Shown here: piece after piece, positions 22,490 through 25,664 of the stretch
Layout of the letters: each line of letters begins with the position of its first letter
Numbering within the stretch: position 1 is the first letter of the stretch
Source of the DNA: Anaeromyces robustus
Taxonomy: Eukaryota; Neocallimastigomycota; Neocallimastigomycetes; Neocallimastigales; Neocallimastigaceae
Length of the DNA stretch: 25,664 bases
Assembly: GCA_002104895.1 (NCBI GenBank)
Contig: MCFG01000150.1
Span: forward strand, 117,501 to 143,164
Reading direction: 5' to 3'
The notes under the pieces: model-generated
Told to the model about the DNA's origin: nothing
Database searches by the model: none
What the model saw: only the letters and a program-made list of their open reading frames with translations
Position numbers and translations under genes: made by a program

Positions 22490-22675
22490 ATTTTGTATTT
22501 CGAGTAATAAATAATTATAAGATTATTTAATTTTAACTTGAAAAATACATTATTTTGTATTTCGAGTAATAAATAATTATAAGATTATTTAATTTTAACT
22601 TGAAAAATACATTATTTTGTATTTCGAGTAATAAATAATTATAAGATTATTTAATTTTAACTTGAAAAATACATT
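22490..22675. repeat. Three exact 62-base tandem units (right arm)
   Basis: Mirror copy of 11711-11896, with the same unit number and sequence. Confidence 0.95.
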
Positions 22676-23460
22676 TCTTTATTAAGCATATCCAAAATTT
22701 ATTAACTACACTAAAAGTAATGATTTTTAAAAGCTTTTTTGAACAGGTGTTTGAAAAAACAAAGATTTATTTAATTATGAAATTAGTCGAGCATAATAAA
22801 TTGTATTAAAGAAAGAAATCAAGGATCAATTTTTATATTCCTTGCTAAACTAAAAAAAAACCTTGTTATTTTTGAAAACAAACAATTAAAATAATAATCA
22901 AATAATAACAATCATACTTAAAATCATAATTTGTAATATAATATAATATTATAATTCTATTATTAATAGAATTAAAACTAAAGTTGTATATATATAAATT
23001 ATTTATATATATATAAATGATAATTTCATACGCAATAGTTTATCTAATTTTAATATTTTTTTTTGACTAAAACCATATATTAAAGCGTTTTTTTTTTAAA
23101 AAAAAACTTCCTTTTTTTATTTATAGAGAAGTAAAAATGACTTCATAGTTATTTTTTATTCATAATGAATTTTTTAATTCAAATTTCATATTTATTTATA
23201 GAAATAGAATTATTTAATTAATATGTATTAATAAATAATAATTGTTAATTATTATTTTAATAATATATATTTTTTAATAATTTAATAATATATATAATGT
23301 ATAGAAAACCAAAAAAAATTGTAAAATAATAAAAAAAACAAAAAAAATTTAAAAAAATTAAAAAGTTGTCTTTAAATATTTATATATTTTTGTGTTGATT
23401 TATTAATAAATTAATAAGAAATATTATACTAATAGAATTATATTTTAAATAACTTTATTT

Positions 23461-23481
23461 ATTATTATTATTATTATTATT
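23461..23481. repeat. (ATT)7 microsatellite
   Basis: A perfect triplet run between the right arm's outer edge and the truncated LINE. It may mark the LINE insertion area. Confidence 0.85.
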
Positions 23482-23484
23482 AAC

Positions 23485-24700
23485 TTTTAATGATATGTTT
23501 TGACAAAGAACTTATGATTTTGAACATATTTTGGTTATCTTATTGATTCAATGTCTTGAAAGGTTCAAGTTGTTCTGTTAAGACATAAAAACTTATACAT
23601 CTTTCTTGAGTATGAAACTACTTAAAGATAAGTATTCACTTGAAAACTTTCCTACGTGCTACCCTTGCTGTGGTGAAAAAACGCAAAGTTTCTCTCATTG
23701 GATATTCAATTGTAAGGCCTTTGAAAAGGATAGAAATACTTCTATTAAATACGGTGAACTTCAAGTATAAGTCATCATTGTGTTTAATACAACTAAATCA
23801 CTGGGATTTTCTGAGGACTCTGAAGAAGATTATGAAAATAATATATATTACTTGATACTTAATACTTTCCTTGATGGGTGTTATGCATTTGATAAACTAG
23901 GTATTGATGAGGGACGGAGTCAGTGGCGTGGACAACTTTTCAAAGGTTCACCCGAGTCTCCTGTTCTGAATATTGTGGGTCTGTTGCATTTTCTTACAGT
24001 TATTATACCAATTGTGCTGAATATCTAACAAAAACAGTACCAGTCATATGCAGCTTTTTGGAGTTGCTATTTGATCGGTATAAATCAACACCCATCATTA
24101 CCAAGAGCGTCGACGTCGAATCGATAAGACATAATAATAATATCTCGAATCGCGATGTTATTTCTACCACAGGGCCTTCGGAGTCATCTTCTTTTACTAG
24201 AAACCTCTTCTGAGGACCTGTACTTCCATTCATTTGGAATGCTCAGAAGAGGGTAAATGCCTGTCGATACATGGCGACGTTAAGGGCATTTTATGAAGTC
24301 TCCTCAATAATTGTTCTTTTTTCTAATAATATGTATAAGTTGGATATGCAGGAAATGAGTTATTTGTATTTTCTTTTAAATTTACCTTTCATGTATTTCT
24401 GTATATTATCACTGTATGAATCCATTGTAATTGCTTTAATTATTGTATGAGCTTGATTCACTCAAAAGCATGTGCTTATACTTTATTAGAATTTAGAATA
24501 GTTATTTTTGAGTTCTTCACCTTTAACTTTTTTTTAATTTTCATGAATTTAAGAATTTACAAGATTTCAAATATATTTACATTCGCAAAAAGAGATTTTT
24601 ATAACAACTATCAATATTCTACAAGTGTTTTTATAATAGAGTAAAGAAGATAAACAATTGATAAATTTAAACAAAAGAAAAAAAAAAAAAAAAGAAAAAA
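23485..24700 (+). mobile_element. 5'-truncated, broken LINE 3' part (fragment C)
   Basis: Bases from about 23600 to 23770 read LLKDKYSLENFPTC, then CCGEKTQSFSHWIFNCKAFE. This CxCC...H...C cluster is the zinc-knuckle-like C-terminal module found after the RT domain in many LINEs. Further on, 24214-24300 reads GPVLPFIWNAQKRVNACRYM, probably the end of the ORF. The frame changes between these parts and an in-frame stop precedes GPVLP, so the copy is dead. No RT domain is present, which fits the usual 5' truncation on insertion. It ends in an A-rich tail at about 24673-24700. Its middle part (24013-24200) is shared with fragment A on the minus strand. Base composition is visibly less AT-rich than the flanks. 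Confidence 0.72.
24673..24700 (+). other. A-rich tail of fragment C
   Basis: An almost pure A tract (AAACAAAAG then A16, G, A6). Its place after the LINE 3' region, just before a new LINE start, fits a target-primed retrotransposition tail. In this A-rich genome it could also be chance. Confidence 0.5.
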
Positions 24701-24806
24701 TTTACATTCAGTTATTACTAGTCTACATTTTTAACTCGATTTTTTTAGTTTAGTACTTTCATTTTACTTTTTTTATTTTTTTCATCAATATTAAATATAG
24801 ATCATA
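24701..24806 (+). promoter_or_regulatory. Probable 5' UTR and internal promoter of the downstream LINE
   Basis: About 105 bases lie between the A-rich tail and the next LINE start codon. A full-length LINE carries its own promoter in this position. No specific motif was recognised. Confidence 0.35.
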
Positions 24807-25664
24807 ATGGTACGAATTTTTTATAATAGTAACGAAAATAGCAATGTTTTTGTTCGTGGATTCCGCTGTTATGGAACTGATATTAACAACACTAGCATTA
24901 TCTTCATCAATGGCCTTCACTCATGGACCAATGCATATATGATGGATTTTCTGGAATCAAATCTTAAGGAATTCAACAAGTACATTCTTTCAGTTAAACG
25001 ATCTATGTGTTCTAGAGGTTGGTATTTTAGGATCAAAGTTTTATCATCTGACTTTAAATTCGATGATTTCAAAAAGAAATTTGTATCATATATCTCAAAT
25101 GCTAGCTTGTCGTATAGTAATTGCACTCATTATATTCGTAAAAGGTCACTTCAACAGATCAGAAATCAACTATTTTCTCCTTCAACAAACTTTAATGATT
25201 CAATTAATAACCAAAGTAATTCTACAACAAACTTAAATGATTCAATTAATAACCAAAGTAAGTCTACAACAAACTTAAATGATTCAATCAATAACCAAAG
25301 AAATTCTACAACAAACTTAAATGATTCAATTAATAACCAAAGTAATTCTACTACAACATCCTCACAATCTAATACTTCAGATTCTTTCCAACGCAACTCA
25401 TTAGTTAGTATACACTCTAATCTCAACACTCTTAATTCTATCAAAGATAAGTTTACTTTTTGTCTCAGTTGGAATACCAATGGATGGAACCACGAAAAGA
25501 AAGATAGTATCGAATACTTTATCACATTATTCAAACCTCTTTTTCTCTGTTTTCAAGAAACAAAGAACGGTTCTGGTGCCAATAGTAGTCAACCATGTAA
25601 AGTCACTATTCCCAATTACCGATATTTTGTTAGAAGAGCCGTTGATAGTATTCCAGGCATGGAG
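24807..25664 (+). CDS. LINE retrotransposon polyprotein, N-terminal part with endonuclease start (runs off the window)
   Basis: There are 286 uninterrupted codons from an ATG to the window edge. Residues 1-125 form a domain I do not recognise (FVRGFRCYGTD, SRGWYFRIKVL). Residues 127-182 are four 14-residue repeats of the form TNLNDSINNQSNST, followed by a Ser/Asn-rich linker. From residue 216 the apurinic-type endonuclease domain begins: SWNTNGWN with catalytic N223, then FKPLFLCFQETKNG with catalytic E251. These are the first two signature blocks of the LINE endonuclease; the His and Asp blocks and the RT domain lie beyond the edge. The visible part shows no break, so the copy could be young. 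Having the N-terminal domain and endonuclease in one frame suggests a single-ORF LINE or a separate ORF1 elsewhere. An APE-type host nuclease is less likely because of the long odd N-terminus and the LINE 3' end next door. Confidence 0.78.
   Translation, partial: MVRIFYNSNENSNVFVRGFRCYGTDINNTSIIFINGLHSWTNAYMMDFLESNLKEFNKYILSVKRSMCSRGWYFRIKVLSSDFKFDDFKKKFVSYISNASLSYSNCTHYIRKRSLQQIRNQLFSPSTNFNDSINNQSNSTTNLNDSINNQSKSTTNLNDSINNQRNSTTNLNDSINNQSNSTTTSSQSNTSDSFQRNSLVSIHSNLNTLNSIKDKFTFCLSWNTNGWNHEKKDSIEYFITLFKPLFLCFQETKNGSGANSSQPCKVTIPNYRYFVRRAVDSIPGME
25185..25352 (+). repeat. In-frame 42-base tandem repeat, four units
   Basis: Units begin at 25185, 25227, 25269 and 25311. Each encodes TN(F/L)NDSINNQ(S/R)(N/K)ST. 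The length is a multiple of three, so the frame is kept. Unit number could vary between copies of the element. Confidence 0.95.

Larger units (their letters stand above)
19083..23401 (+). repeat. Right arm of large inverted duplication (about 4.32 kb)
   Basis: This is the exact reverse complement of 10985-15304 apart from one base in an A/T homopolymer. The inner edge is at TATTTAAATCTTC (19083) and the outer edge at TGATTT (23401). Beyond both edges the two sides are unrelated: the left flank is the 10605/10852 duplication, the right flank is an (ATT)n tract and a LINE. Confidence 0.97.

Noticed and set aside
24003-24233. 76-residue minus-strand frame
   Set aside because: Overlaps the broken LINE 3' part, whose plus-strand protein and nucleotide similarity explain the sequence.
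25166-25534. 122-residue minus-strand frame rich in LWLLIESFKFVV repeats
   Set aside because: It is the antisense of the in-frame 42-base repeat in the LINE polyprotein; the plus strand carries recognisable endonuclease motifs.

Overview
The window looks like nuclear DNA of a very AT-rich eukaryote, most likely a basal fungus of the anaerobic gut-fungus type (Neocallimastigomycota). The support is the extreme AT content with long A/T homopolymers, a fungal-like ribosomal protein eS27, an intronless GTP-type PEP carboxykinase, a membrane-anchored hydrolase that resembles bacterial proteins, and pieces of LINE retrotransposons. The taxon is inferred; no marker such as rRNA is present.

Layout. 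Bases 1-1442: AT-rich upstream DNA with tandem repeats and a TATA-like site. 1443-1697 (+): ribosomal protein eS27. 1698-5111: repeats, a 52-base perfect palindrome, a possible retroelement fossil and a decayed minus-strand LINE piece. 5112-7020: AT-rich DNA holding a degenerate repeat. 7021-8163 (+): alpha/beta hydrolase with an N-terminal membrane anchor. 8164-10984: a second copy of that degenerate repeat, a second decayed minus-strand LINE piece and a short direct duplication. 10985-15304 and 19083-23401: two arms, about 4.32 kb each, of an almost perfect inverted duplication. Each arm carries a complete 635-residue PEPCK gene with its promoter region and 3' flank, and the two genes are transcribed away from each other. 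15305-19082: the 3.8 kb single-copy spacer, with no gene I can support. 23402-24700: a 5'-truncated, broken LINE 3' part (+). 24807-25664 (+): the 5' end of another LINE whose open frame runs off the window; its endonuclease domain begins near residue 216.

Functionally the genes are separate. eS27 is translation housekeeping. PEPCK links PEP and oxaloacetate, and two identical copies could raise its dose. The hydrolase is of unknown substrate. The strongest structural result is the recent inverted duplication of the PEPCK locus. Its outer breakpoint overlaps, by the five bases AAATC, the end of a 138-base copy of nearby sequence, which is the kind of scar left by template switching.
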